A stretch of 64,000 nt of DNA from an uncultured Thermoanaerobaculia bacterium. Lineage in GTDB: Bacteria; Acidobacteriota; Thermoanaerobaculia; Multivoradales; Multivoraceae. The position numbers and the translations under genes were made by a program. Below, in pieces: positions 1-8,583 of this stretch (position 1 is its first letter; the number at the start of each line of letters is the position of its first letter). The notes below the pieces were generated by a model that did not search any database, was not told the DNA's origin, and worked only from the letters and a program-made list of their open reading frames with translations. The stretch covers positions 124,001 through 188,000 of the forward strand of contig OX638294.1 in NCBI GenBank assembly GCA_951812325.1, in the 5' to 3' direction.

Positions 1-2
1 GG

Positions 3-338
3 CAGGGCGCGACCAGTGAGTGGCCGTGGCTCGACGGAGTGCGCAGACGTCTCCGCCTGGATCCTCTGGCGCCGTGGACGCGCCGACAGATAATCGAGTT
101 GCTCGGCTCGGACGATGTGGATGGCTGGGCTGCTGCCGGGGCCGAAGACGTGCGGCCGCCGGAGGAAGATCCCGCGGCCCTTCTGGAGTACCTCGTTGAA
201 CTCGGCATTCTGCGCCGTCGTGCGGACGACCGACTCGATGTGCCGGACCCTTACCTGTACGGATTGGGCCTGCGCCGAAAGGGCGGCGTGAAGGTCGGCA
301 GACGGTCGAAGCGGGCAAGATCGGTGAACCGTGCCTGA
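3..338 (+). CDS. C-terminal fragment of an unidentified protein (BREX ATPase tail possible)
   Basis: The reading frame is open from the left edge, so this is the last 111 residues of a longer protein whose start lies outside the window. An internal GTG at 39 is in frame but need not be the start. The visible part is charged and helical, with a winged-helix-like stretch (LVELGILRR) and the ending DPYLYGLGLRRKGGVKV. That style of C terminus occurs in large ATPases of defence loci, so a BrxC- or BrxD-like protein is a reasonable guess from position directly before pglZ, but no catalytic motif is visible. The stop overlaps the pglZ GTG start by 8 bases, implying co-translation. Confidence 0.6.
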   Translation, partial: QGATSEWPWLDGVRRRLRLDPLAPWTRRQIIELLGSDDVDGWAAAGAEDVRPPEEDPAALLEYLVELGILRRRADDRLDVPDPYLYGLGLRRKGGVKVGRRSKRARSVNRA

Positions 339-2703
339 TGTCGGGCAGATGGCGGCGGGAACAGGAAGCGGATCGCGCGCCGGGGCCGACACACTTCTCG
401 GGCGGCTGGTCGCCAGCCTCCGGGGCAGGGCGGCGCCGCTCGACGGCCACGCGGCGCCGGCGGCGGTGCTGTGGCCGGATCCGCAGGGGGAGTGGCGTCC
501 GTTGGCCCGCGTGCTGCGGGAGCGGTTGCCGGAGTTCTTCGTGCTCGGCGCGTACGACGGCGCGGCGCGCCGGGGGCCGGCGATCTGGCTGCGAACGGTG
601 GTGGAGGGCGCGCTCGGAAGTTCCGCGGCGGCGGCGGGTACGGCGCCGATCCTCTACCTGCCGGAGGTTTCCCGCCAGCAGCTGCGCGCCGGCGACGAGT
701 GCCCGAACCGCCTGAAGCCCCTGGTGGAACTGCTCTATCGCGGCGCCGTGTGGTGTCACCCGAACGGCCGCGAGTGGACCGTGCGGGCGTTTCTCGCGTC
801 GCCGAGGTCGCTAGGGCTGGACGTTTCCGACGACCGCGAGACGAGGCAGGCGATTCTGCAGGCCCTGCCGGAGGTCGCGGTCACGCCGCTGGCCCGCCTG
901 GAGAAGAGGCGACTGGACGCCGACCGGTTTCGCCGCATGTTGAGTCCCGATCTGCCGCGCGACGTGCTCGGGTGGATGGGAGAGGGCGAGGCGATGGCGA
1001 GTCGCCTGGGCTCGGAGCGTTGGAATGCGTTTCGGCAACGCTGCCGCCGGGAACTCGGGTTCGACCCGCAGACGGCCCAGGACGTTGCGGCCGGCGAGCG
1101 GCTGGCTGCCGGAGAGGATGAGTGGGCGCGGGTGTGGGAACGCTTCCTGGAGGCGCCGAAGAGCTACGAGTGGGTGGCGGAGGTGCTGATGCGGAGCCGG
1201 CCATCGGGCGTCCTCCCTTTCGAGTCGGAGCGCTGGCCGGACCTGAACGACGCGGAGGAGCATTCTCTTCGCGGCGCCTTTGAGGAGATCCCCGGCCTGA
1301 ACCACGGCGAGGCCTGCCGGCGGGTCGCCGAACTGGAGGAGAGGCACGGCGCCCGGCGCCGCTGGGTCTGGGCGCGTCTCGAGCTTTCGCCGATGGCGAT
1401 GGTGCTGGCGCCCCTCGCCCGCCTGGCCGGCGAAGCGGGAGCGACCCTGGCGGGCAGTTCGCCGGATGAGATCGCCGCCGGCTATGTCGAGCATGGGTGG
1501 GTTGCGGATGCCGCGGCCCGGGAGGCCCTCGCCGCCGCCCGCACCGGGGACCGGGAACTCGTCGCGTCGGTCGTTCGACACCTCCTCCTGCCCTGGCTCG
1601 AAGACGGGGCGAACGTCTTCCAGGGCGCGGTGGAGCGCTCGGCACTGCCGGCGCGGGGCGGGCAGCCGCCGGTGGAAGCGGAGGAGGACGTGTGCCTGCT
1701 GTTCGTCGACGGACTGCGGTACGAACTCGCTCGCAGGCTGGTCGAGTCGCTGGAGGCGCGGGGACTCGGCACAGGTCTTCGGCATCGTTGGGCGGCGCTG
1801 CCCACCCTGACGGCGACGGGCAAGCCGGCGGTGACCCCGGTGGCGGGGGAGATCAAGGGCAGATCGCCGGGTGCCGACTTCGCGCCGGAATTCGAGGCAA
1901 CCGGCCGGCGTGCCGATGCAGGGACGCTCCGGTCCGCGATCGAGCGGCACGGCTACCAGGTGACCGGCGCCGGCACGCTGGATGCGCCCCTGGGCACGCC
2001 GGCGCGCGGCTGGGGGGAATGGGGGAAGATCGACGTGCTGGGTCACGAACTCGACGCCGCGGACTTCTCGCGCAAGCTGGAGGACGAGTTGGAGGGCCTC
2101 GCCGACCGGATCGCGCGGCTGCTGGAGGTCGGCTGGAGGGCCGTTCGCGTCGTGACCGACCACGGTTGGCTGCAGATGCCGGGCGGCCTGCCGAAGGTCG
2201 ACCTGCCGAAGCACCTCACCGAGAGCCGGGGCGCGCGCTGCGCCGCGCTCGCCGGCAACTCGCAGCCCGACGCATTGATCGCGCCGTGGCACTGGAACGG
2301 GAACGAGTCGTTCGCGGCCGGGCGCGGGGTCGGGGCGTTTCGCAGGTCGGTGGAGTACGCGCACGGCGGCCTGAGCATCCAGGAGTGTCTGGTTCCCGAC
2401 CTCACGGTGCACGCGGCCACGCGGCGCGAGGCTTCAGCGCGCGTGCAGAGAATCACCTGGCGGGGATTCCGCTGCTTCGTCGAGGCGGTCGCCGCGGCGG
2501 GAGGCGTTTCCTCGGACCTCCGGCTCAAGGAGGATCCGGCCAGGTCCGTGGCCGCCTCGCCGAAGCCGCTCGACGCCGAGGGCGCGTCCAGCCTGCTGCT
2601 TGCAGACGACGATCACGAAGACTCGCGGCTCGTTCTCGTCCTTGTCGATGAGGAAGATCGGATCCTCGACCGTCGCGAGACCGCCGTGGGGGAGGACTCG
2701 TGA
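331..2703 (+). CDS. pglZ: PglZ-domain protein (BREX-type phage defence)
   Basis: A 790-residue protein carrying the PglZ fold of the alkaline-phosphatase superfamily, the hallmark component of BREX systems. The N-terminal half (about 1-440) is a poorly conserved helical region. The PglZ core begins at the hydrophobic strand CLLFVDGLRYE, with metal-ligand candidate Asp460, continues through TLTATGKPA (about 492-500), then VVTDHGW with Asp610 and His611, and EYAHGGLS with His678. These match the D, T/S, DHG and H metal-site pattern of the superfamily. The start is GTG at 331, overlapping the upstream gene; an ATG at 349 is an alternative. The stop overlaps the brxL start (GTGA). Its biochemical activity in BREX is still not well defined. 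Confidence 0.9.
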   Translation: MPDVGQMAAGTGSGSRAGADTLLGRLVASLRGRAAPLDGHAAPAAVLWPDPQGEWRPLARVLRERLPEFFVLGAYDGAARRGPAIWLRTVVEGALGSSAAAAGTAPILYLPEVSRQQLRAGDECPNRLKPLVELLYRGAVWCHPNGREWTVRAFLASPRSLGLDVSDDRETRQAILQALPEVAVTPLARLEKRRLDADRFRRMLSPDLPRDVLGWMGEGEAMASRLGSERWNAFRQRCRRELGFDPQTAQDVAAGERLAAGEDEWARVWERFLEAPKSYEWVAEVLMRSRPSGVLPFESERWPDLNDAEEHSLRGAFEEIPGLNHGEACRRVAELEERHGARRRWVWARLELSPMAMVLAPLARLAGEAGATLAGSSPDEIAAGYVEHGWVADAAAREALAAARTGDRELVASVVRHLLLPWLEDGANVFQGAVERSALPARGGQPPVEAEEDVCLLFVDGLRYELARRLVESLEARGLGTGLRHRWAALPTLTATGKPAVTPVAGEIKGRSPGADFAPEFEATGRRADAGTLRSAIERHGYQVTGAGTLDAPLGTPARGWGEWGKIDVLGHELDAADFSRKLEDELEGLADRIARLLEVGWRAVRVVTDHGWLQMPGGLPKVDLPKHLTESRGARCAALAGNSQPDALIAPWHWNGNESFAAGRGVGAFRRSVEYAHGGLSIQECLVPDLTVHAATRREASARVQRITWRGFRCFVEAVAAAGGVSSDLRLKEDPARSVAASPKPLDAEGASSLLLADDDHEDSRLVLVLVDEEDRILDRRETAVGEDS

Positions 2704-4763
2704 ACTCGCTCAATCTCGAAATGGATCATCTCGACCAACTCGCCGCGGAGGCGTTTCCCGGCTACCTGGTCCGCAAGGACCTGGTGCGCCGCTACGCCCG
2801 CCAGTACCCGGTGCCGACCTACGTCGTCGAGTTTCTGCTGGGGCGCTACTGCGCGAGCGTCGACGAGAGCGAGATCAGGGAAGGCCTCGTCGTGGTCGAG
2901 AAGCAGCTTGAGGGACGCACCGTGCGGCCGAGCGAGCAGGAGGTGTTCAAGTCGCGCGCCCGCGAGCAGGGGTCGGTGAAGCTGATCGACATCGTGCGCG
3001 CCCGGCTCGATGCCCGCAATGACCGCTACGCGGCGGAGTTGCCGAGCGTGGGGCTGCGCGACGTCGATGTGGCGGACTCGATCGTCAAGGACAACCAGCG
3101 GATGCTGACCGACGGTTTCTACGCCGAGGTCACGCTCGAGTACGACGCCGTCGTCGCAGTCGACGAACGCGGCAATCCGTTCCGCATCGCCCGGCTCAGG
3201 CCGATTCAGATGTCGGATCCGCGCGTTCGCGACGTGCTTGCCGGTGGCCGCAGGCACTTCACGACGGATCAGTGGCGGGACTTCCTGATCCGTTCCGTGG
3301 GTCTTGAGCCGCAGGCTCTGGACGAGCGGGCGAAGCGCGTGGCGCTGCTGCGGATGGTCCCGTTCGTCGAGCGGAACTACGATCTGGTGGAACTCGGACC
3401 GCGCGGCACGGGAAAGAGCCACATCTACCAGCAGGTCTCGCCGTACTCGCATCTGCTTTCGGGCGGCAAGGCGACCGTCGCCAAGATGTTCGTCAACATG
3501 GCGAACGGTCAGCGGGGGCTGGTGTGCCAGTACGACGTCGTCTGCTTCGACGAGATCTCGGGCGTCTCCTTCGACCAGAAGGACGGCGTGAACATCATGA
3601 AGGGCTACATGGCCTCGGGCGAGTTCAGCCGCGGCAAGGAGAGCATTCGCGCGGACGGCGGCATCGTGATGGTCGGGAACTTCGACGTCGACGTGCAGCA
3701 GCAGCAGCGCATCGGCCACCTCCTCAGTCCGTTGCCGAAGCAGATGCGCGACGACACCGCGTTCCACGACCGCATTCACGCCTATGCGCCGGGCTGGGAC
3801 TTCCCGAAGCTGAACCCGGAGAGCCACCTGACCAACCACTTCGGGCTGGTCACCGACTTCCTCAGTGAGTGCTGGAACCAGCTGCGGCAGTCGAGCCGGC
3901 TCAGCGCGCTGCAGAACCGCGTCTTCTGGGGCGGCGCGCTCAGCGGCAGGGACATCGAGGCCGTGAACAAGACGTGTTCCGGCCTGCTGAAGCTGCTGTA
4001 CCCGGACCCCGGGATGGCAGTCGAAGAGGAAGACCTCGGGTGGATCGCGCGGCTCGCCCTGGAATCGCGGCGGCGGGTGAAGGAACAGCAGAAGCGGTGC
4101 CTGAAGAGCGAGTTCCGCAACACCCAGTTCTCGTTCACCCTGGGCATCGATGGCGTGGAGCAGTTCGTTGCCACGCCGGAGCTGCACAGCGACGAGGCCA
4201 TCGACAGCGATCCGCTGCCACCGGGCCAGGTGTGGGCGATCGGTCCCGGCACGGAAGAGACGGGCGCCGGGCTGTATCGCGTGGAGGTCGCGGCGGGACC
4301 CGGAAGCGGCGTCAGGATTCTCAACCATCCGGCGCCGCCGGCGTTTCGCGAGAGCGTCCGCGTAGGCGAGCAGAACCTGTACCGCGCGGCGAAGGAGTTG
4401 GCCGGGCATCGCGATCCGCGAGCGCATGAGTACACCGTTCAGCTGCGCCCGTTCGACCCCGAAAGATCGGGAAAGGGACTCGGCATGCCGGTGCTGGCGG
4501 CCTGCGTGGGATCGCTCCTCGACCGGGGAACCCGCGGCGGCGCGATCGTCGTCGGCGCCCTGAATCTCGGCGGGAGCGTGGACATCCTGCCCGATCCCGT
4601 CGGCATCGCCGAACTGGCGGTCGACAAACGGGCCACGACGCTGCTGATGCCGGTAGGCGCCCGGCGCGCGCTGAATGACCTGCCGGACGACCTCTGGACG
4701 AAGGTGAACATCGAGTACTACAGCGACCCGACGGACGGCGTGTTCAAGGCCCTGCTGCCGTGA
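2700..4763 (+). CDS. brxL: BrxL, Lon-like AAA+ protein of BREX
   Basis: A 687-residue BrxL-family protein, of usual family length. The AAA+ core has Walker A GPRGTGKS at residues 233-240 and Walker B VVCFDEISG with Asp284-Glu285. The region between them, HLLSGGKATVAKMF, is typical of BrxL. The last 110 residues form the Lon-protease-like domain (from about 577, YTVQLRPFDPERSGKGLGM). BrxL occurs in type 1 and type 4 BREX and is a DNA-binding ring ATPase in characterised systems. It is translationally coupled to pglZ through a GTGA overlap. Seventy bases separate it from the RecQ-like gene, so transcription of the whole block as one operon is likely. Adjacent pglZ-brxL would fit the order of BREX type 4. 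Confidence 0.92.
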   Translation: MNSLNLEMDHLDQLAAEAFPGYLVRKDLVRRYARQYPVPTYVVEFLLGRYCASVDESEIREGLVVVEKQLEGRTVRPSEQEVFKSRAREQGSVKLIDIVRARLDARNDRYAAELPSVGLRDVDVADSIVKDNQRMLTDGFYAEVTLEYDAVVAVDERGNPFRIARLRPIQMSDPRVRDVLAGGRRHFTTDQWRDFLIRSVGLEPQALDERAKRVALLRMVPFVERNYDLVELGPRGTGKSHIYQQVSPYSHLLSGGKATVAKMFVNMANGQRGLVCQYDVVCFDEISGVSFDQKDGVNIMKGYMASGEFSRGKESIRADGGIVMVGNFDVDVQQQQRIGHLLSPLPKQMRDDTAFHDRIHAYAPGWDFPKLNPESHLTNHFGLVTDFLSECWNQLRQSSRLSALQNRVFWGGALSGRDIEAVNKTCSGLLKLLYPDPGMAVEEEDLGWIARLALESRRRVKEQQKRCLKSEFRNTQFSFTLGIDGVEQFVATPELHSDEAIDSDPLPPGQVWAIGPGTEETGAGLYRVEVAAGPGSGVRILNHPAPPAFRESVRVGEQNLYRAAKELAGHRDPRAHEYTVQLRPFDPERSGKGLGMPVLAACVGSLLDRGTRGGAIVVGALNLGGSVDILPDPVGIAELAVDKRATTLLMPVGARRALNDLPDDLWTKVNIEYYSDPTDGVFKALLP

Positions 4764-4833
4764 AGAACCGCGGGCCCCGGGCACCGATCGGGCGCGGTCG
4801 GGTTGAGGCCCGTGTGAGAGGGTTGCGTCTTCC

Positions 4834-6867
4834 ATGAAGTACGACGCCGCCAGAGCCCTGAGCCTGCTCAGGGCGGGCACGGGAATCCCCGAGGCGACGT
4901 TCCGGCCCGGCCAGGAAGAGGCGATTCGGCACGTCGTGGAGGACCGGCGCCGACTGCTCGTCGTCCAGCGGACGGGTTGGGGCAAGAGCTTCGTCTACTT
5001 CATCGCGACGAAGCTGCTGCGCGAGGCCGGGATGGGACCGGCCCTGCTCGTGTCGCCGCTGCTCGCGCTGATGCGGAACCAGATCGCCGCCGCCGAGCGG
5101 ATGGGCGTTCGGGCGGCAACGATCAACTCGAACAACGCTCGGGACTGGGAGCGGATCGAGCGGGATGTGACTTCCGGGAAGGTGGACATCCTGCTCATCT
5201 CGCCCGAGCGGCTCGGCAACCAGCGCTTCATCTATCGCGTCCTGTCGCCGGTGAGCGGGCACATCTCGCTGTTCGTGGTCGACGAAGCGCACTGCATCTC
5301 GGACTGGGGGCATGACTTCCGGCCCGACTACCGGCGCATTGGCAGGATCCTGCGCGCGCTGCCGGCCAATCTGCGCCTGCTGGCGACGACGGCGACTGCG
5401 AACGACCGGGTCGTGCGGGATCTGGAGAAGGTGCTGGGGCCGGAACTGACGGTCTCGCGCGGCAGTCTGCACCGGCCGTCCCTCGTCCTGCAGACGATCC
5501 GCTTGCGTAGTCAGGCCGAACGGCTGGCGTGGCTGGCGGAACAGGTGCCGCGAATGCCCGGCGCCGGCATCGTCTACACGTTGACTGTGCGCGACGCGGA
5601 GCGGGTCGCGGACTGGCTTCGCAGTCGCGGCATCGAGGCCGAGGGGTACACGGGACAAACGGGACAGGATCGGCCAGCGCTGGAGCAGGCGCTGCTGGAC
5701 AACGGGATGAAGGTGATGGTCGCCACAACGGCACTGGGGATGGGTTTCGACAAGCCGGATCTGGGCTTCGTGGTCCATTACCAGACGCCCGGTTCCGTCG
5801 TCGCCTACTATCAACAGGTGGGAAGAGCCGGCCGCGCGCTCAAGAGCGCATACGGCGTGCTGCTGAGTGGAGCAGAGGACCTGGACATCACGAATCACTT
5901 CATCGAGACGGCTTTTCCGAGCACGAGCCAGGCGCGTGAGATCTTCGATGCACTCGACGAGGCCGAGGAAGGGCTGTCCAGAAACCACCTGCTGGACCGG
6001 GTCAACATTCCGGTGGCTCGCCTGAACCAGGCATTGAAGATCCTCTCGCTGGAGTCGCCAGCACCTGTACTCAAGGAGGGGCGGCTATGGCAGTTGACGG
6101 CCGCGCGCCTCAGCGACGGGTTCTGGCGACGGGTTGAGCGGTTGACGGACCTCCGCCGTCGGGAACAGGCGGAGATGCAGCGCTACGTCGGCCTGGAGTC
6201 GGGTCACATGGACTTCCTGATCCGGGCGCTCGACGGTGAGCCCGTTGAGACCGGCCCGCCTGCTGCGCCTCCGTTGCCGACGAAACCTGACGACGGCACG
6301 GTGCGGGAAGCGACCGGGTTTCTCAAGGGGACCTTCGCGGTGATCGCGCATCGCAAGAGGGGTCTCAAGGGGATGATCAAGCCTGAGCACCGCGCGAAAG
6401 ACGGACGTGCTCTGTGCCATTGGAACGACGCGGGATGGGGGCGGCCCGTCAGGGGCGGCAAGTACGAGACCGGTCGATTCTCCGACGAACTCGTTGAGGC
6501 TTGTGTGGCTCTGGTGGGAGACTGGCGGCCGGAACCGACGCCGCGGTGGGTCGCGTGCATTCCGTCATTACGGCATCCGGATCTCGTTCCCGACTTCGCC
6601 GAGCGGTTAGCGGCCGCCCTGGGCCTGCCGTTCGTGCCGATCCTGACAAAGACAGAGAACCGGCCCGAACAGAAGACGATGGAGAACAGCCGCCGGCAGG
6701 CGGCGAACGTCTGGGGCTCGATCGCTCTGGACGGTGAACCGCCCGCGGGGCCGGTGTTGCTGATCGACGACGTCGTCGACTCCCGCTGGACGTTGACGAT
6801 CGCGGCGTGGCTGCTGAGGAGAGGCGGCAGCGGCGAGGTCTGGCCGCTGGCGCTGGCTCAGGCGTGA
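4834..6867 (+). CDS. RecQ-family helicase fused to a C-terminal phosphoribosyltransferase domain
   Basis: A 677-residue fusion. Residues 1-350 form a RecQ-type superfamily 2 helicase: Walker A TGWGKS ending at Ser52, DEAH box at 150-153 followed directly by the RecQ aromatic-rich loop CISDWGHDFRPDY, and motif VI QVGRAGR. The zinc-binding and HRDC domains of housekeeping RecQ are not apparent. The C terminus ends in a type I phosphoribosyltransferase signature, VLLIDDVVDSRWT (641-653), the PRPP-binding loop; the usual Gly after Ser is replaced by Arg651. I infer a DNA helicase that also binds PRPP or a nucleotide. Its GTGA overlap with the DprA-like gene couples the two proteins. It is probably a defence helicase rather than the cellular RecQ. 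Confidence 0.85.
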   Translation: MKYDAARALSLLRAGTGIPEATFRPGQEEAIRHVVEDRRRLLVVQRTGWGKSFVYFIATKLLREAGMGPALLVSPLLALMRNQIAAAERMGVRAATINSNNARDWERIERDVTSGKVDILLISPERLGNQRFIYRVLSPVSGHISLFVVDEAHCISDWGHDFRPDYRRIGRILRALPANLRLLATTATANDRVVRDLEKVLGPELTVSRGSLHRPSLVLQTIRLRSQAERLAWLAEQVPRMPGAGIVYTLTVRDAERVADWLRSRGIEAEGYTGQTGQDRPALEQALLDNGMKVMVATTALGMGFDKPDLGFVVHYQTPGSVVAYYQQVGRAGRALKSAYGVLLSGAEDLDITNHFIETAFPSTSQAREIFDALDEAEEGLSRNHLLDRVNIPVARLNQALKILSLESPAPVLKEGRLWQLTAARLSDGFWRRVERLTDLRRREQAEMQRYVGLESGHMDFLIRALDGEPVETGPPAAPPLPTKPDDGTVREATGFLKGTFAVIAHRKRGLKGMIKPEHRAKDGRALCHWNDAGWGRPVRGGKYETGRFSDELVEACVALVGDWRPEPTPRWVACIPSLRHPDLVPDFAERLAAALGLPFVPILTKTENRPEQKTMENSRRQAANVWGSIALDGEPPAGPVLLIDDVVDSRWTLTIAAWLLRRGGSGEVWPLALAQA

Positions 6868-7958
6868 GTGAGGAGTTGAAGCCCGGTTCAACTGAGTTGG
6901 CGGAGAGCGGGGAGATGAACGTAGCGCTGTCGCCGAACACAACGGCCATCCTGCTGTTGACGGCGCCGCTTCTCGTGGGGCGCGGGGCGGCGAGGGATCC
7001 GACACGGAGGCCGCTGTCGCCGAAACGGGAGTACAACGTGTTGGCGAGGCGCCTGCGCGAGATCCGGCGCGAACCCGCGGACCTGCTCGGCCCGGACGCG
7101 GCGGACGTGCTCGACGAGTGCCAGGCGGCTGCCGACTTTCGACTCGATCGTCAGCGGATCGAGTCGTTGCTGGGGCGCGGCGTTCAGTTGGGTCTGGCGG
7201 TCGAAAGGTGGCAGGCGCGCGCGATCCGGGTCGTGAGTCGAGCCGATGGCGAGTACCCCGGGCGGCTGAAGGCGCGGCTTCGCGAGAATGCGCCTCCGAT
7301 TCTCTACTGCTGCGGCGAACTCTCCCTGGCGAATGAGGGCGGTCTCGCGGTCGTCGGACCGCGGGACGTCGGTAAGGACCTGATCGACTACGCCCGGGAG
7401 GTCGGTGAACTGGTGGCCGGAGAGGGCTATCCGGTCGTTTCCGGGGCCGCCAGGGGAGTGGACCGGGCGGCGATGGACGGCGCGCTTGCTGCCGGCGGCC
7501 CGGCGGTGGGCGTCCTGGCGGGCGGCCTCGCGCGGGCCGCGACGCAGCGGGAGAACCGGGATCTCTTGCTTGACGGGAGACTCGCGCTGATTTCAGCGTA
7601 CGATCCGGCGGCGCGCTTCCTTGTCGGCCACGCAATGGAACGAAATCACTCAATCTACAGCCTCGCCGATGCGTCGCTGGTCGTCGAGGCTCTGCCGGGC
7701 CGGGGCGGTACCTGGGCTGGCGCCGCGGCGCAGCTCAAGCGGCGTTCGGACTCTCCTGTCTACGTGCGGTCGCACTCCGGCCGATCCGAAGGGCTCGCTG
7801 CGCTGGAGGCTCTGGGCGCCCTCCCGTGGCCGGATCCGCAGGAGCCCGGAGCGTTGGGTCTGGCACTGAAGAGGCGTGTGGCGGCGACTCCGGCGCCGGG
7901 CGCCCAGCGGCCGTTGATTGCGGCGTCCGTGGGGTTGAACACTGGCCCGCAGCGGTGA
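6864..7958 (+). CDS. DprA/Smf-like Rossmann-fold protein in the defence operon
   Basis: A 364-residue protein from GTG 6864, which overlaps the helicase stop; ATG 6915, preceded by a purine-rich stretch, is an equally good start and puts the family-typical LSPNTTAILLLTAP near the N terminus. The core matches DprA: LAVVGPRDVGKDLIDYA, then VVSGAARGVDRAAMDGAL (the SGxARGxD motif that binds single-stranded DNA or a nucleotide), NRDLLLDG, and ADASLVVEALPGRGGTWAGA. Housekeeping DprA loads RecA on DNA during transformation. Here, placement behind a RecQ-phosphoribosyltransferase fusion and brxL suggests a defence paralogue. The SAM-like and DML1 domains of competence DprA are not evident. Confidence 0.85.
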   Translation: MSEELKPGSTELAESGEMNVALSPNTTAILLLTAPLLVGRGAARDPTRRPLSPKREYNVLARRLREIRREPADLLGPDAADVLDECQAAADFRLDRQRIESLLGRGVQLGLAVERWQARAIRVVSRADGEYPGRLKARLRENAPPILYCCGELSLANEGGLAVVGPRDVGKDLIDYAREVGELVAGEGYPVVSGAARGVDRAAMDGALAAGGPAVGVLAGGLARAATQRENRDLLLDGRLALISAYDPAARFLVGHAMERNHSIYSLADASLVVEALPGRGGTWAGAAAQLKRRSDSPVYVRSHSGRSEGLAALEALGALPWPDPQEPGALGLALKRRVAATPAPGAQRPLIAASVGLNTGPQR

Positions 7959-7989
7959 CGTCGGGCGGCTGGTACGAGCAGGCGGGACG

Positions 7990-8556
7990 TTGAGTCGGAA
8001 CCGGGTGCGGCGCCGCCGGCGATCGAAGGCGGAAGTGCGCTACGTGCCCGCGCCGGGGAACAACCCGATCCCTGAGCCCCAATCGTTGCCCGCGTTCGAG
8101 CCGGACACGACTCCGGAGGAGGTCTTCTGGTACGTGGTCCGGCGCGCGGTCGGTCGACTTCTCGAGGTTCCCATGACCCCTGCCCGGGCCGCGACCGAGC
8201 TGAGCATTTCGCTGGCCGACGCAAGGATGTGGTTGGCTCGGCTGGAACGCGAAGGCGTGGTGGTGCGCACCGGGGGCAAGCGGCCGACGTTCACTGCCCG
8301 ACAGACGAGTCTCTTTGCCGGAACGGCGCCCGACCGGCCGCAGGCGCTGGCCGAAAGTCGGGCTCTGGCGGACGGAATCGACGATGCGTTCCGCTTCCTG
8401 ACGTTCGAGTTGGCTTACGAACCGGTCGGGCCGACCGAAGTCGCGGCGCAACTCGGCGTCTCGAAACGGTATGCCGGTCGCGGCCTGCGGCGCCTGGTGA
8501 AGGAAGGCTCGTTGCAGACCGTGGAACTGCCTGCCCATGGCAGCCCGTGGGAGTAG
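7990..8556 (+). CDS. Two-domain winged-helix DNA-binding protein ending the defence operon
   Basis: A 188-residue protein starting at TTG 7990, 31 bases after the DprA-like gene. The N terminus is very basic (RNRVRRRRRSKAEVRY). Two helix-turn-helix segments are visible: about 57-98 (ARAATELSISLADARMWLARLEREGVVVR) and about 150-182 (VAAQLGVSKRYAGRGLRRLVKEGSLQ). Both have the spacing of winged-helix domains that end in a beta hairpin. Function is inferred only: a local repressor of the operon or a structural DNA-binding partner of the helicase. It converges on the carboxylesterase gene with 27 bases between stops. Confidence 0.75.
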   Translation: MSRNRVRRRRRSKAEVRYVPAPGNNPIPEPQSLPAFEPDTTPEEVFWYVVRRAVGRLLEVPMTPARAATELSISLADARMWLARLEREGVVVRTGGKRPTFTARQTSLFAGTAPDRPQALAESRALADGIDDAFRFLTFELAYEPVGPTEVAAQLGVSKRYAGRGLRRLVKEGSLQTVELPAHGSPWE

Positions 8557-8583
8557 TGCGCGTCGCACTCGGCTGCGCCGCCG

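Noticed and set aside
811..2412. 533-codon minus-strand ORF opposite pglZ
   Set aside because: Shadow of a well-supported gene; no recognisable motifs.
2613..4985. 790-codon minus-strand ORF opposite brxL
   Set aside because: It is the antisense shadow of brxL; composition is Arg/Ala/His/Gln-rich without domains.
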